A stretch of DNA of 64,000 bases, from positions 87,168 through 151,167 of the forward strand of contig NZ_JAHEAG010000019.1 of the NCBI RefSeq assembly GCF_018596315.1. Reading direction: 5' to 3'. Below the pieces are notes generated by a model. The model was not told the origin of the DNA, made no database searches, and was given only the letters and a program-made list of their open reading frames with translations. Of this stretch, positions 44,386 through 52,722 are shown one piece after another. Source of the DNA: Bradyrhizobium sp. SRL28 (GTDB lineage: Bacteria; Pseudomonadota; Alphaproteobacteria; Rhizobiales; Xanthobacteraceae). Positions within the stretch are counted from its first letter, which is position 1, and every line of letters begins with the position of its first letter. The position numbers were made by a program, and so were the translations under genes.

Positions 44386-45558
44386 ATGGCCGAGGCCTAT
44401 ATCGTCGCCGCTGCGCGCACCGCGGGCGGCCGCAAGGGCGGACGTCTCGCAGGCTGGCATCCGGCCGATCTTGCCGCTTCCGTGCTGAATTCGCTGGTCG
44501 ACCGCTCAGGCGTCGATCCTGCGCAAATCGAAGACGTGATCATGGGCTGCGTGATGCAGGCCGGCGAGCAGTCCAACAACATCGCCCGCAACGCGGTGAT
44601 GGCCTCCAAGCTTCCCGAGAGCGTGCCTGCCACCTCGGTCGACCGCCAATGCGGCTCGTCGCAACAGGCGCTTCACTTCGCGGCACAGGCCGTGATGGCC
44701 GGTTCGATGGACATCGTGATCGCCGCGGGTGTGGAATCGATGACGCGCGTGCCGATGGGCCTTGCTTCGCAGCTCCCCGCCAAGAACGGTTTTGGCCATT
44801 ACAAGAGCCCGGGCCTCGAGCAGAAATATCCGAACATCGTGTTCAGCCAGTTCACCGGCGCGGAAATGATGGCCGAGAAGTACGGGCTCTCCAAGGAACA
44901 GCTCGACACCTATTCCTATGAGAGCCATCAGCGTGCGATCGCCGCGACGCAAGCCGGCAAGTTCAAGGACGAAATCGTTCCGCTGCAGATCACCCGCGCC
45001 GACAACTCGACTGATACCCACCACATCGACGAGGGCATCCGTTTCGACGCCAGCCTCGACGGCATCAAGGGCGTCAAGCTGATCGCCGAGAACGGCAAGC
45101 ATACCGCTGCCAGCGCCAGCCAGATCTGCGACGGCGCTTCCGGCGTCATGGTGGTCAACGAGCGCGGCCTGAAGTCGCTCGGCGTCAAGCCGCTGGCGCG
45201 CATCCATCACATGACCATGATGGGCGGCGATCCCGTGATCATGCTGGATGCGCCCCTCCACGCCACCAAGCGGGCGCTGGAGAAGGCCGGCATGTCGATC
45301 AACGACATCGACCTGTTCGAGGTCAACGAGGCCTTCGCCGCGGTGCCGGTGGCGTGGCTGAAGACGACGGGCGCTGATCCGGCACGGCTGAACATCAACG
45401 GCGGCGCGATTGCGCTTGGCCATCCGCTCGGCGGCTCCGGCACCAAGCTGATGACCACGCTGGTCAATGCACTCAAGCAGAACAACAAGCGTTACGGCCT
45501 GCAGACCATGTGCGAAGGCGGCGGCATGGCGAACGTGACCATCGTCGAGCGGCTGTAG
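44386..45558 (+). CDS. Acetyl-CoA acyltransferase (thiolase)
   Basis: A 390-residue thiolase with the acyl-accepting Cys89 in DRQCGSSQQ, His346 in ALGHPLGGSG, and Cys376 in CEGGGMANVTI. It cleaves 3-oxoacyl-CoA to acetyl-CoA and a shortened acyl-CoA. AAGGGAG precedes the ATG. Divergent from the TetR gene, it completes the oxidation cycle encoded by the minus-strand genes. The VNEAFAAVPVAWLK segment is typical of the degradative class. Confidence 0.92.
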   Translation: MAEAYIVAAARTAGGRKGGRLAGWHPADLAASVLNSLVDRSGVDPAQIEDVIMGCVMQAGEQSNNIARNAVMASKLPESVPATSVDRQCGSSQQALHFAAQAVMAGSMDIVIAAGVESMTRVPMGLASQLPAKNGFGHYKSPGLEQKYPNIVFSQFTGAEMMAEKYGLSKEQLDTYSYESHQRAIAATQAGKFKDEIVPLQITRADNSTDTHHIDEGIRFDASLDGIKGVKLIAENGKHTAASASQICDGASGVMVVNERGLKSLGVKPLARIHHMTMMGGDPVIMLDAPLHATKRALEKAGMSINDIDLFEVNEAFAAVPVAWLKTTGADPARLNINGGAIALGHPLGGSGTKLMTTLVNALKQNNKRYGLQTMCEGGGMANVTIVERL

Positions 45559-45591
45559 GAAGCGTCTGCAATCGTTGCAGTAACAAAAGGT

Positions 45592-45714
45592 GTCGTCCCG
45601 GCCTTGAGCCGGGACCCATAACCACAGGCGAGCGTGGTTATGCCGAGCTGGAGCTCCAGCTCACTTCAACAAATCAGAACTGTGGTTATGGGTCCCTGCG
45701 TTCGCAGGGACGAC
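45592..45714. repeat. Palindromic repeat GTCGTCCCGG...CAGGGACGAC
   Basis: GTCGTCCCGGCC, GGGACCCATAACCAC, then GTGGTTATGGGTCCC and GCAGGGACGAC form nested arms. The centre contains GAGCTGGAGCTCCAGCTC, a further palindrome. It lies between the thiolase and ligase genes. Confidence 0.75.
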
Positions 45715-45735
45715 GCATCACCCGAGGAAACGTTT

Positions 45736-47277
45736 GTGACCCACCCGTCCATCTACGCCCGCACCTACCCGAACAAGATCGCCTACCAGATGGCCGGCAC
45801 CGGCAAGGCGATCACCTATCGCGAACTCGATGAACTCTCGAACCAGGGCGCGCATCTGTTTCGTGCGCTCGGCCTGAAGGCCGGCGACCACATCGCATTC
45901 CTGATGGAAAACCGCCTGGCGTTCATGGAAATCTGCTGGGCGGCGCAGCGCGCAGGGCTCTATTTCACAGCGATCAGCCGCTATCTGACGCAGGACGAGA
46001 TCGCCTATATCGTGAAAGACTGCGGCGCAAAAATCTTCATCACCACGCCGAAATGCGCCGAACAGGTCAGGGGCCTCGTCGGCCAGCCTGATGGACCGCT
46101 GCTCTACATGATGGACGAGCCGGAACCTGGCTTCCGTTCCTTTGACAGGGAAGCCGCCGTGCAGCCGGTCACCCCCATCCCTGATGAAGTGGCCGGCTAT
46201 GACATGCTGTATTCGTCGGGCACCACCGGGCGGCCCAAGGGCATCAAGAAGGAGTTCGAGGGCAAGGCGATCGACGTGCCGAACCCGCTCCTGAAAATTC
46301 TCTGCGCCGACATGTGCGGCATGTCGTCCGACAGCATCTATCTATCGCCGGCGCCGCTCTATCACGCGGCCCCCTTGCGCTTCAACATGATGGCGATCAC
46401 GCTCGGCGGCACCTCCATCATCATGGAGCATTTCGACGCCGAGGAATTTCTCAAGCTGGTCGAGAAATACAGGGTTACGCAGTCGCAGCTGGTGCCGACC
46501 ATGTTCGTGCGCATGCTGAAGCTGCCGGATGAGGTGCGCACGCGCTATAATGTCTCGACGCTGAAGGGCGCGATCCACGCCGCGGCGCCCTGCCCGGTCG
46601 ACGTGAAAGCAAAAATGATCGAATGGTGGGGACCGATCCTGATCGAATATTACGCCGGCTCCGAAGGCAACGGCGTCACGGTATCGAACTCGCAGCAATG
46701 GCTCACTCATCGCGGCACCGTCGGCCGCGCGGTCGTCGGCAAGGTGAAGATTCTCGACGAGAACGACGAGGAGCGGCCGACTGGAGAGATCGGCACGGTC
46801 TATTTCGCCGATGCGCCGGCTTTCGCCTACCACAACGATCCCGAGAAAACGAAGAAGGCCTACAACGAAAAGGGGTGGTCGACGCTCGGCGACGTCGGCT
46901 ATCTCGACGCGGAAGGCTTTCTCTATCTCACCGACCGCAAGAGCTACATGATCATTTCCGGCGGCGTGAACATCTACCCGCAGGAGACCGAGGACGTCCT
47001 GATCACCCATCCCGCCGTCTCCGACGTTGCGGTGTTCGGCGTGCCGAACGAGGAAATGGGCGAGGAGGTCAAGGCGGTGGTGCAGCCGCACGATATGTCC
47101 AAGGCCGGCAAGGCGCTGGAGGCCGAACTGATCGCGTTCTGCCGGAAGCATCTGTCGCCGATCAAGTGCCCGAAGAGCATCGACTTCGAGGCGGAGCTGC
47201 CGCGCACGCCGACCGGGAAACTGGTGAAGCGGCATTTGCGTGACAAATATTGGCCGAAGCCCGCGACGAAGGCATGA
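45736..47277 (+). CDS. Acyl-CoA synthetase (AMP-binding enzyme), second in the cluster
   Basis: A 513-residue ANL ligase. P-loop YSSGTTGRPKG at 159-169, YYAGSEGNGVTVSN, the hinge GWSTLGDVGYLDAEGF, and DRKSYMIISGGVNIYP, with the catalytic Lys in TPTGKLVKRHLR. The profile resembles crotonobetaine/carnitine- or cyclohexanecarboxylate-type CoA ligases rather than FadD. The GTG at 45736 is preceded by GAGGA; the upstream frame lies in a repeat. It follows the thiolase and shares its direction. Confidence 0.87.
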   Translation: MTHPSIYARTYPNKIAYQMAGTGKAITYRELDELSNQGAHLFRALGLKAGDHIAFLMENRLAFMEICWAAQRAGLYFTAISRYLTQDEIAYIVKDCGAKIFITTPKCAEQVRGLVGQPDGPLLYMMDEPEPGFRSFDREAAVQPVTPIPDEVAGYDMLYSSGTTGRPKGIKKEFEGKAIDVPNPLLKILCADMCGMSSDSIYLSPAPLYHAAPLRFNMMAITLGGTSIIMEHFDAEEFLKLVEKYRVTQSQLVPTMFVRMLKLPDEVRTRYNVSTLKGAIHAAAPCPVDVKAKMIEWWGPILIEYYAGSEGNGVTVSNSQQWLTHRGTVGRAVVGKVKILDENDEERPTGEIGTVYFADAPAFAYHNDPEKTKKAYNEKGWSTLGDVGYLDAEGFLYLTDRKSYMIISGGVNIYPQETEDVLITHPAVSDVAVFGVPNEEMGEEVKAVVQPHDMSKAGKALEAELIAFCRKHLSPIKCPKSIDFEAELPRTPTGKLVKRHLRDKYWPKPATKA

Positions 47278-47280
47278 ATC

Positions 47281-47366
47281 GTAGGGTGGGCAAAGGCGCA
47301 AAGCGCCGTGCCCACCATTTGATCCGCGCAAAGAATGGTGGGCACGCTGCGCTTTGCCCACCCTAC
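47281..47366. repeat. Palindromic repeat GTAGGGTGGGC...GCCCACCCTAC
   Basis: GTAGGGTGGGCAAAGGCGCA...GTGCCCACC and GGTGGGCACGC...TTTGCCCACCCTAC are inverted arms. It starts 4 bases after the ligase stop. Confidence 0.85.
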
Positions 47367-47393
47367 GGAATGCCGCAAATGTTTTCGTCCTTC

Positions 47394-47540
47394 CTTCCCT
47401 TCTCCCCTTGTGGGAGAAGGTGCCTTCGCGGAACGCGAAGGCGGATGAGGGGGCTGTCTCCGCGGAAACAGCCCCCTCACCCGTCTCGAATGAGCTTACG
47501 CTCATTCGATCCACCCTCTCCCACAAGGGGAGAGGGGAAG
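47394..47540. repeat. Composite repeat CCCTTCTCCCCTTGTGGGAG...CTCCCACAAGGGGAGAGGG
   Basis: The outer arms CTCCCCTTGTGGGAG and CTCCCACAAGGGGAG flank inner hairpins (CTTCGCGGAACGCGAAG, GGGGGCTGTCTCCGCGG/AACAGCCCCC). The whole element sits directly before the hydrolase ribosome-binding site. Confidence 0.8.
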
Positions 47541-47553
47541 AGAGGCGCAGACA

Positions 47554-48702
47554 ATGACCATCCTTCCCGATATCCCGCTCCCCTCCTCCATCCGCTCGCG
47601 CTACGTCGACAACGTCAACGGCCTGCGCATGCACGTGCTGGAAGCCGGCTTCGAGACGCGCGGCCGGCCCTGCGTGCTGCTGCTGCACGGCTTTCCAGAA
47701 CTCGCCTTTAGCTGGCGCAAGGTGATGCCGGTTCTCGCGGAAGCCGGCTATCACGTGATCGCGCCGGACCAGCGCGGCTATGGCCGCACCACCGGATGGG
47801 ACCCGGATTACGACGGCGACCTTGCCTCGTTCCGGCTCACCAATCTGGTGCGCGATGCGCTCGGGCTGGTGTCGGCGTTCGGTTATCGCAGCGTTGACGC
47901 CGTCATCGGACATGATTTCGGCTCGTCGGTCGCCGCCTGGTGCGCGCTGATCCGGCCCGACGTGTTTCGCTCGGTCGTCATGATGAGCGCGCCGTTCGGC
48001 GGCCCGCCGTCGCTGCCCTTCAACACGGTGCACGAACCCGCCAAACCCGCCGACGATCCCATTCATCGCGATCTCGCGGCGCTGCCGCGCCCGCGAAAAC
48101 ACTACCAATGGTACTACTCGACGCGCGAGGCCAACGACGACATGCACCACGCGCCGCAGGGCGTGCATGATTTCCTGCGGGCCTATTACCACCACAAGAG
48201 CGCGGACTGGAAAGCCAACCAGCCCTATCCGCTCAAATCCTGGACGTCAGGCGAAATAGCGAAGCTGCCGACCTATTATGTGATGGACCTCGCCAAGGAC
48301 ATGGCCGCCACCGTCGCGGAGGAGATGCCCTCGCCAGCGGAAATCGCTGCAAACAAATGGCTGCCCGACAGCGAGCTTGCCTTCTACAGCGCCGAGTATG
48401 AACGCAACGGATTCCAGGGCGGCCTGCAATGGTATCGCTGCGGCACCTCGGGCGTGTTCACGCCGGAATTGCAGACGTGGTCGGGCCGCACCATCGATGT
48501 GCGCGCAGCCTTCATCTCGGGCAAGCAGGACTGGGGCACTTATCAGCGCCCCGGCGTGTACGAGGCCATGCAGAAGGCCTGCACGCGCATGATCGGTTGC
48601 CATCTCGTCGATGGCGCAGGCCACTGGGTGCAGCAGGAGCGGGCTAACGAGGTGAGCTGGCTGCTGGTACAATTCCTGCGAGGGACGAAGGCAAGCGCGT
48701 AG
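47554..48702 (+). CDS. Alpha/beta hydrolase, epoxide hydrolase-like
   Basis: A 382-residue hydrolase with the oxyanion motif LLLHGFPEL, PDQRGYGRT, nucleophile Asp121 in GHDFGSSVAAW, and C-terminal His in DGAGHWVQQE. An Asp nucleophile after GH is typical of soluble epoxide hydrolases and haloalkane dehalogenases. The cap region (about 190-290) has Tyr residues that could polarise an epoxide. The start ATG follows AGGCGCAGACA with only a weak ribosome-binding site. Substrate unknown. Confidence 0.85.
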   Translation: MTILPDIPLPSSIRSRYVDNVNGLRMHVLEAGFETRGRPCVLLLHGFPELAFSWRKVMPVLAEAGYHVIAPDQRGYGRTTGWDPDYDGDLASFRLTNLVRDALGLVSAFGYRSVDAVIGHDFGSSVAAWCALIRPDVFRSVVMMSAPFGGPPSLPFNTVHEPAKPADDPIHRDLAALPRPRKHYQWYYSTREANDDMHHAPQGVHDFLRAYYHHKSADWKANQPYPLKSWTSGEIAKLPTYYVMDLAKDMAATVAEEMPSPAEIAANKWLPDSELAFYSAEYERNGFQGGLQWYRCGTSGVFTPELQTWSGRTIDVRAAFISGKQDWGTYQRPGVYEAMQKACTRMIGCHLVDGAGHWVQQERANEVSWLLVQFLRGTKASA

Positions 48703-48752
48703 ACGAAGGCGAACCAGGCCACGCCCAACAATTGACCGCGGCGGCAGCCAGT

Positions 48753-48769
48753 ATTGGAATGATCCTAAA
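48753..48769. promoter_or_regulatory. Candidate Irr (ICE) iron-control site upstream of mbfA
   Basis: ATTGGAATGATCCTAAA matches 11 of 14 defined positions of the rhizobial iron control element TTTAGAA-N3-TTCTAAA. It ends 20 bases before the mbfA start. Irr control of mbfA is established in Bradyrhizobium; the site here is inferred by eye. Confidence 0.5.
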
Positions 48770-48789
48770 CTAAGAAAAGGCGCTGTCCC

Positions 48790-49761
48790 GTGAAGAATTT
48801 CGCCGATCTGACCGAGCGAGAAGTGCTGGCTGTAGCGATCTCTTCAGAGGAGGAAGACAGCCGCATCTACATGACCTTCGCGGAAGACCTAGCCGAACGC
48901 TACCCGGACTCGGCCAAGGTGTTCGAGGAGATGGCTGAGGAAGAGCGCGGCCACCGCCATCGGCTGCTGGAAATGTACGAGCAGCGGTTCGGCCCGCATC
49001 TGCCGCCGATCCGCCGCGAGGACGTCAGGGGATTTTTGCGAAGGCGCCCGGTCTGGCTGACGAAGAACCTGTCGCTCGACGCCATCCGCAAGGAGGTCGA
49101 GACGATGGAGCTCCAGGCCGAGCAATTCTACATCAAGGCCGCAGAGCAGGCCGAGGATGTCGGCGTCCGCCGCCTGCTCGGCGACCTCGCCGACGAGGAA
49201 AAGGGCCACGAGAGGTTGGCGGTCAGGCTGACCGGTGAGATCCTCAGCCCCGACGTGCGCGCCGAGGAAGACAAGACGCGCCGGCGCATGTTCGTGCTGC
49301 AATATGTGCAGCCGGGGTTAGCCGGACTAATGGACGGTTCGGTCTCGACGCTGGCGCCGCTGTTCGCGGCGGCCTTTGCCACGCATCAGAACTGGCAGAC
49401 GTTTCTGGTGGGACTAGCCGCCTCGATCGGCGCCGGCATCAGCATGGGCTTTGCCGAAGCGCTGTCCGACGATGGCTCGCTGACCGGACGCGGTTCGCCC
49501 TGGCTGCGCGGCATCACCTGCGGGTTGATGACGACGCTTGGCGGCCTCGGCCACACCTTTCCCTATCTGGTGCCGGATAGCTGGCCGAACGCGTTCTGGA
49601 TCGCCACCGCGATCGCCGGCATCGTGGTGTTCTTCGAACTATGGGCGATCGCCTTCATCCGCGCACGCTACATGGACACGCCATTCCTGCAGGCGGTGTT
49701 CCAGATCGTGCTCGGCGGCGCTATCGTGCTCGCGGTCGGGATATTGATCGGCGGGGCGTAG
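48790..49761 (+). CDS. mbfA: Membrane-bound ferritin-like iron exporter MbfA
   Basis: A 323-residue fusion: an N-terminal ferritin-like/rubrerythrin four-helix domain (about 1-155) with di-iron-type Glu and His residues (SSEEEDSRIY, EMAEEERGHRHRL, ELQAEQFYIKA, DEEKGHERL), then a VIT1-type membrane domain with about four helices (PGLAGLMDGSVSTLAPLFAAAFA, GISMGFAEALSDDGS). MbfA exports iron from the cytoplasm and protects against iron and peroxide stress. The start is GTG, preceded by AAGAAAAGG. Confidence 0.93.
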   Translation: MKNFADLTEREVLAVAISSEEEDSRIYMTFAEDLAERYPDSAKVFEEMAEEERGHRHRLLEMYEQRFGPHLPPIRREDVRGFLRRRPVWLTKNLSLDAIRKEVETMELQAEQFYIKAAEQAEDVGVRRLLGDLADEEKGHERLAVRLTGEILSPDVRAEEDKTRRRMFVLQYVQPGLAGLMDGSVSTLAPLFAAAFATHQNWQTFLVGLAASIGAGISMGFAEALSDDGSLTGRGSPWLRGITCGLMTTLGGLGHTFPYLVPDSWPNAFWIATAIAGIVVFFELWAIAFIRARYMDTPFLQAVFQIVLGGAIVLAVGILIGGA

Positions 49762-49770
49762 GCCAGCGTC

Positions 49771-50337
49771 TCAGTTCGCGCTCGCGGCGTCTCCCGCGAT
49801 CCGGCCGAAGATTCGAAAGTCATGGAACGCGCCCTTGAACCATGCCTTTTGCCGCAACGTGCCTTCATACTGAAAGCCTGATTTTTCCAGCACGCGGTCA
49901 GACGCGGCATTACCGGGCAACGTCCAGGCATCTATGCGATTGAGCCTGAAGGTCTCGTGTCCGCACGCGACCACGGCCCGCACCGCCTCCGTCATCAAGC
50001 CCTTGCCCCAATAGTCCGGATGCAACTCGTAGCCGATTTGGCCGCACCGCCATTTCTTCTCGAAACTGTTGAAGCGGATCGCGCCGGCCAGCGCCTTTGA
50101 GCCGCTGATCTCGATGATCCAGGCACACCCCTTGCCGGAGCCGTGGATCTTGGACATCCAGCGCAAGGAACGTTCGACCCGCGTCGTGGACGGCGTATCG
50201 GGCCAATTGGAAAAACGCGTTACGTCGGGAATCGACAATAGCGCCCGAAACGCGGGGACATCCTTTGGCGTCGCGGCCCGTAAGGTCAGCCGCCTGGTGG
50301 ACAACACGGGAAATTTCCGGCTCGCGGTCGGTGGCAT
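49771..50337 (-). CDS. GNAT family N-acetyltransferase (RimJ/RimL type)
   Basis: A 188-residue acetyltransferase with TRRLTLRAATPKDVPAF at the start, the acetyl-CoA loop region ELHPDYWGKGLMTEAVRAVV and the later AWTLPGNAASDRVLEKSGF, the RimJ-type pattern. It transfers acetyl from acetyl-CoA to an amine, perhaps a protein N-terminus. It is convergent with mbfA, 9 bases apart. Confidence 0.88.
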   Translation of the reverse strand: MPPTASRKFPVLSTRRLTLRAATPKDVPAFRALLSIPDVTRFSNWPDTPSTTRVERSLRWMSKIHGSGKGCAWIIEISGSKALAGAIRFNSFEKKWRCGQIGYELHPDYWGKGLMTEAVRAVVACGHETFRLNRIDAWTLPGNAASDRVLEKSGFQYEGTLRQKAWFKGAFHDFRIFGRIAGDAASAN

Positions 50338-50504
50338 GGTTTCCTCTGTCCGTTTTTGTTGATCGAAAGACTAACCAGCAACCCGGCCTTCGCCAAGCGG
50401 TTAGCAACATGACGGGATCGTCGCTGTACAGCCATTGCTCTTGCCGCGCGCGCCCAAACTGAGCATCATCCGCGCCGCATCGAAGGACAGATCGGGAGTA
50501 CGCC

Positions 50505-51977
50505 TTGGCCAAATCGCAATGGAGCTTCAAGACCGCCGTCGAACTGTCGACAGCCCTCGCTGCCAAAAAAATTTCGGCCGTCGAACTGGCAGAGGATGCG
50601 ATCGGCCGGATCGAGCGGCACGATACCAAGATCAATGCAATCTGTGTTCGCGATTTCGAGCGCGGCCTTGCCGCCGCCCGCGTCGCCGACGCCGAACTGG
50701 CGCGCGGCGTGAAGAAGCCCCTGCTCGGCATCCCGATGACGGTGAAAGAATCCTACAACGTCGCGGGATTGCCGACGACCTGGGGCATTCCGGCGCAGAA
50801 GGATTTCACGCCGACCGAAGACGCGCTGCCGATCACCCGCGTCAAGGACGCCGGCGGCGTGATCCTCGGCAAAACCAACGTGCCGCTCGGGCTTGCCGAC
50901 TGGCAGAGCTATAACGAGATCTACGGCACCACCAACAACCCTTTCGATCTGGGCCGCACGCCGGGCGGCTCCTCCGGCGGATCGTCGGCAGCGCTCGCCG
51001 CGGGCTATGGCGCGCTCTCGCTCGGCTCCGACATCGGCGGCTCGCTCCGCGTGCCCGCCTTTCATTGCGGCATCTATGCGCACAAGCCGACCTTCGACCT
51101 CGTCGCCATGCGCGGACACACGCCGCCGCCCTTCCCGCCGATGCCGTCCACGCGCGACCTCAGCGTGATCGGTCCGATGGCGCGTTGCGCGGCCGACCTT
51201 TCGCTGCTGCTCGACGTGATCGCGGGACCTGATCCGCTCGAAGCCGGCAAGGCCTATCACCTCGCGCTGCCGCCGCCGCGCCATACGGAAATGAAGAATT
51301 TCCGCGTGCTCCTGATCGATACCGATCCGGTCATGCCGACCGACAAGGTGGTGCGGGGCACGCTGGAAACACTTGCCGTTAATCTCACGAGGGCCGGCGT
51401 CACGATCGACCGCACCAGTCCGCTCCTGCCTGATTTCGTCGCGTCGAGCCGGCTCTACATGCGAATGCTGATGTCGTTCCTTGCGGCGTCCTTTGCGCCG
51501 GATGTCTACGCCGGCGCGCGGGCCGCCGCCGCCACGCTGCCCGCCGACGACTGCAGCCTCGCCGCGGAACGCCTGCGCGGCATTGCGCTCGGCCACCGCG
51601 ATTGGCTGATGGCCGACGGCGGACGCGCGCGCTTGCGTGCGCAATGGCGCGAACTGTTCAGGACCTATGATGCCGTGATCTGCCCGATCATGCCGACGCC
51701 GGCCTATCCGCACGATCATTCGGAAGACCAGGAAAAACGCCGCATCAGAATCGACGGCAAGGATTACGTCTATCCCGACCAGCTCTCCTGGCCCGGCATC
51801 GCCACCTTGCCCGGCCTGCCCTCCACCGCGATCCCGACCGGCTTCTCGCCCGATGGACTGCCCGTCGGCGTGCAGATCGTCGGCCCGTGGCTGGAAGACC
51901 GCACGCCCCTGAGGCTGGCCGAACTGATCGAGCGCGAATTCGGCGGCTTCAAGCCGCCGCCGATGTTTGATGATTAG
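50505..51977 (+). CDS. Amidase (amidase signature family)
   Basis: A 490-residue hydrolase with the Ser-cisSer-Lys triad: Lys81 in TVKESYN, the cis-Ser in GGSSGGSSAALAAG (154-167), and nucleophile Ser180 in GSDIGGSLRVPA. It cleaves carboxamides to acid and ammonia; the substrate range of the family is broad. Length is normal. It is transcribed toward a small SnoaL-like gene from which it is separated by a palindromic repeat. Confidence 0.93.
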   Translation: MAKSQWSFKTAVELSTALAAKKISAVELAEDAIGRIERHDTKINAICVRDFERGLAAARVADAELARGVKKPLLGIPMTVKESYNVAGLPTTWGIPAQKDFTPTEDALPITRVKDAGGVILGKTNVPLGLADWQSYNEIYGTTNNPFDLGRTPGGSSGGSSAALAAGYGALSLGSDIGGSLRVPAFHCGIYAHKPTFDLVAMRGHTPPPFPPMPSTRDLSVIGPMARCAADLSLLLDVIAGPDPLEAGKAYHLALPPPRHTEMKNFRVLLIDTDPVMPTDKVVRGTLETLAVNLTRAGVTIDRTSPLLPDFVASSRLYMRMLMSFLAASFAPDVYAGARAAAATLPADDCSLAAERLRGIALGHRDWLMADGGRARLRAQWRELFRTYDAVICPIMPTPAYPHDHSEDQEKRRIRIDGKDYVYPDQLSWPGIATLPGLPSTAIPTGFSPDGLPVGVQIVGPWLEDRTPLRLAELIEREFGGFKPPPMFDD

Positions 51978-51983
51978 CTCTGC

Positions 51984-52067
51984 CGTCATTGCGAGCGAAG
52001 CGAAGCAATCCATGACTTCGCTCGGGGATGGATGGATTGCTTCGTCGCTTCGCTCCTCGCAATGACG
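51984..52067. repeat. Palindromic repeat CGTCATTGCGAGCGAAGCG...CGCTCCTCGCAATGACG
   Basis: Outer arms CGTCATTGCGAGCGAAGCG and CGCTTCGCTCCTCGCAATGACG, with inner AAGCAATCCAT and ATGGATTGCTT arms. This unit type is common between rhizobial genes. Confidence 0.85.
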
Positions 52068-52089
52068 GGGAGACACTGGGAGAAAACCA

Positions 52090-52443
52090 ATGACCGACGA
52101 TATCGCCGAACTCACCGCGCTCAACCGCGACTACGTCGCCTCCGTGCAAAACTCTGACGTCAAGCGCTTCGATGAGATTCTGGCGTCGGATTTCTATTGC
52201 TCGAACCCTGACAAGACACTGGTCGATCGCGCGGCGTTTCTGAAACAGACGGCAGTACCCGTGACCATCAAGAATCTGACCGCGCACGACGTGAAGATTC
52301 GCGTGCTGGGCGACTTCGCCATCATCCACGCCGCTACGAGCTATACCACGCCCGATGGCCAGCAAGCTCACGGCCGCTATACCGACTGCTGGGCGAAGCA
52401 GAACGGCAAGTGGCTCGCCGTCTCGGCACATGTGTCGCGGTAA
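52090..52443 (+). CDS. SnoaL-like / DUF4440 (NTF2-fold) protein
   Basis: A 117-residue alpha+beta protein: N-terminal helix ELTALNRDYVASVQNSDVKRFDEIL, ASDFYCSNPDKTLVDRAAFL, and a C-terminal sheet with GRYTDCWAKQNGKWLAVSAHVSR, as in DUF4440/SnoaL members of the NTF2 fold. Some relatives are isomerases or act as small-molecule binding domains; no catalytic residue can be assigned. GGGAG precedes the ATG. Confidence 0.8.
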   Translation: MTDDIAELTALNRDYVASVQNSDVKRFDEILASDFYCSNPDKTLVDRAAFLKQTAVPVTIKNLTAHDVKIRVLGDFAIIHAATSYTTPDGQQAHGRYTDCWAKQNGKWLAVSAHVSR

Positions 52444-52458
52444 GCCGCGCTTTCACGA

Positions 52459-52698
52459 CGTCGTCCCTGCGAACGCAGGGACCCATACCGCGTGATCTAT
52501 CGATGATAGCGTGGTGACCGACGCTCTGCCAATTGCCGCTGTCGCTTGCTGAACCGAAGCCGTCTTCCAATGTGCCCTTCACACTGGCCGCGGCGTATGG
52601 GCCCCTGCGTCCGCAGGGGCGACAGGTTGATAGCTTCTCGCCTTTCCCCACGGTCGCCCTGCCTGGTGCGCAATTGCGCACGAGCGCAGGGACGACGG
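52459..52698. repeat. Two adjacent palindromic repeats (GTCGTCCC...GGGCGAC and GTCGCCCTG...CAGGGACGAC)
   Basis: The first (52459-52623) has CGTCGTCCCTGC, GCAGGGACCCATAC, then GTATGGGCCCCTGC and GCAGGGGCGAC. The second (52650-52698) has CGGTCGCCCTG...CAGGGACGACG around GTGCGCAATTGCGCAC. They lie in the gap between convergent genes. Confidence 0.75.
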
Positions 52699-52722
52699 AT
52701 ATGGTTACGTTGGGACTACGCC

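Noticed and set aside
46342..48195. A 617-codon minus-strand frame across a CoA ligase and a hydrolase gene
   Set aside because: It runs through two real genes and the repeats between them, so it cannot be one conserved protein.
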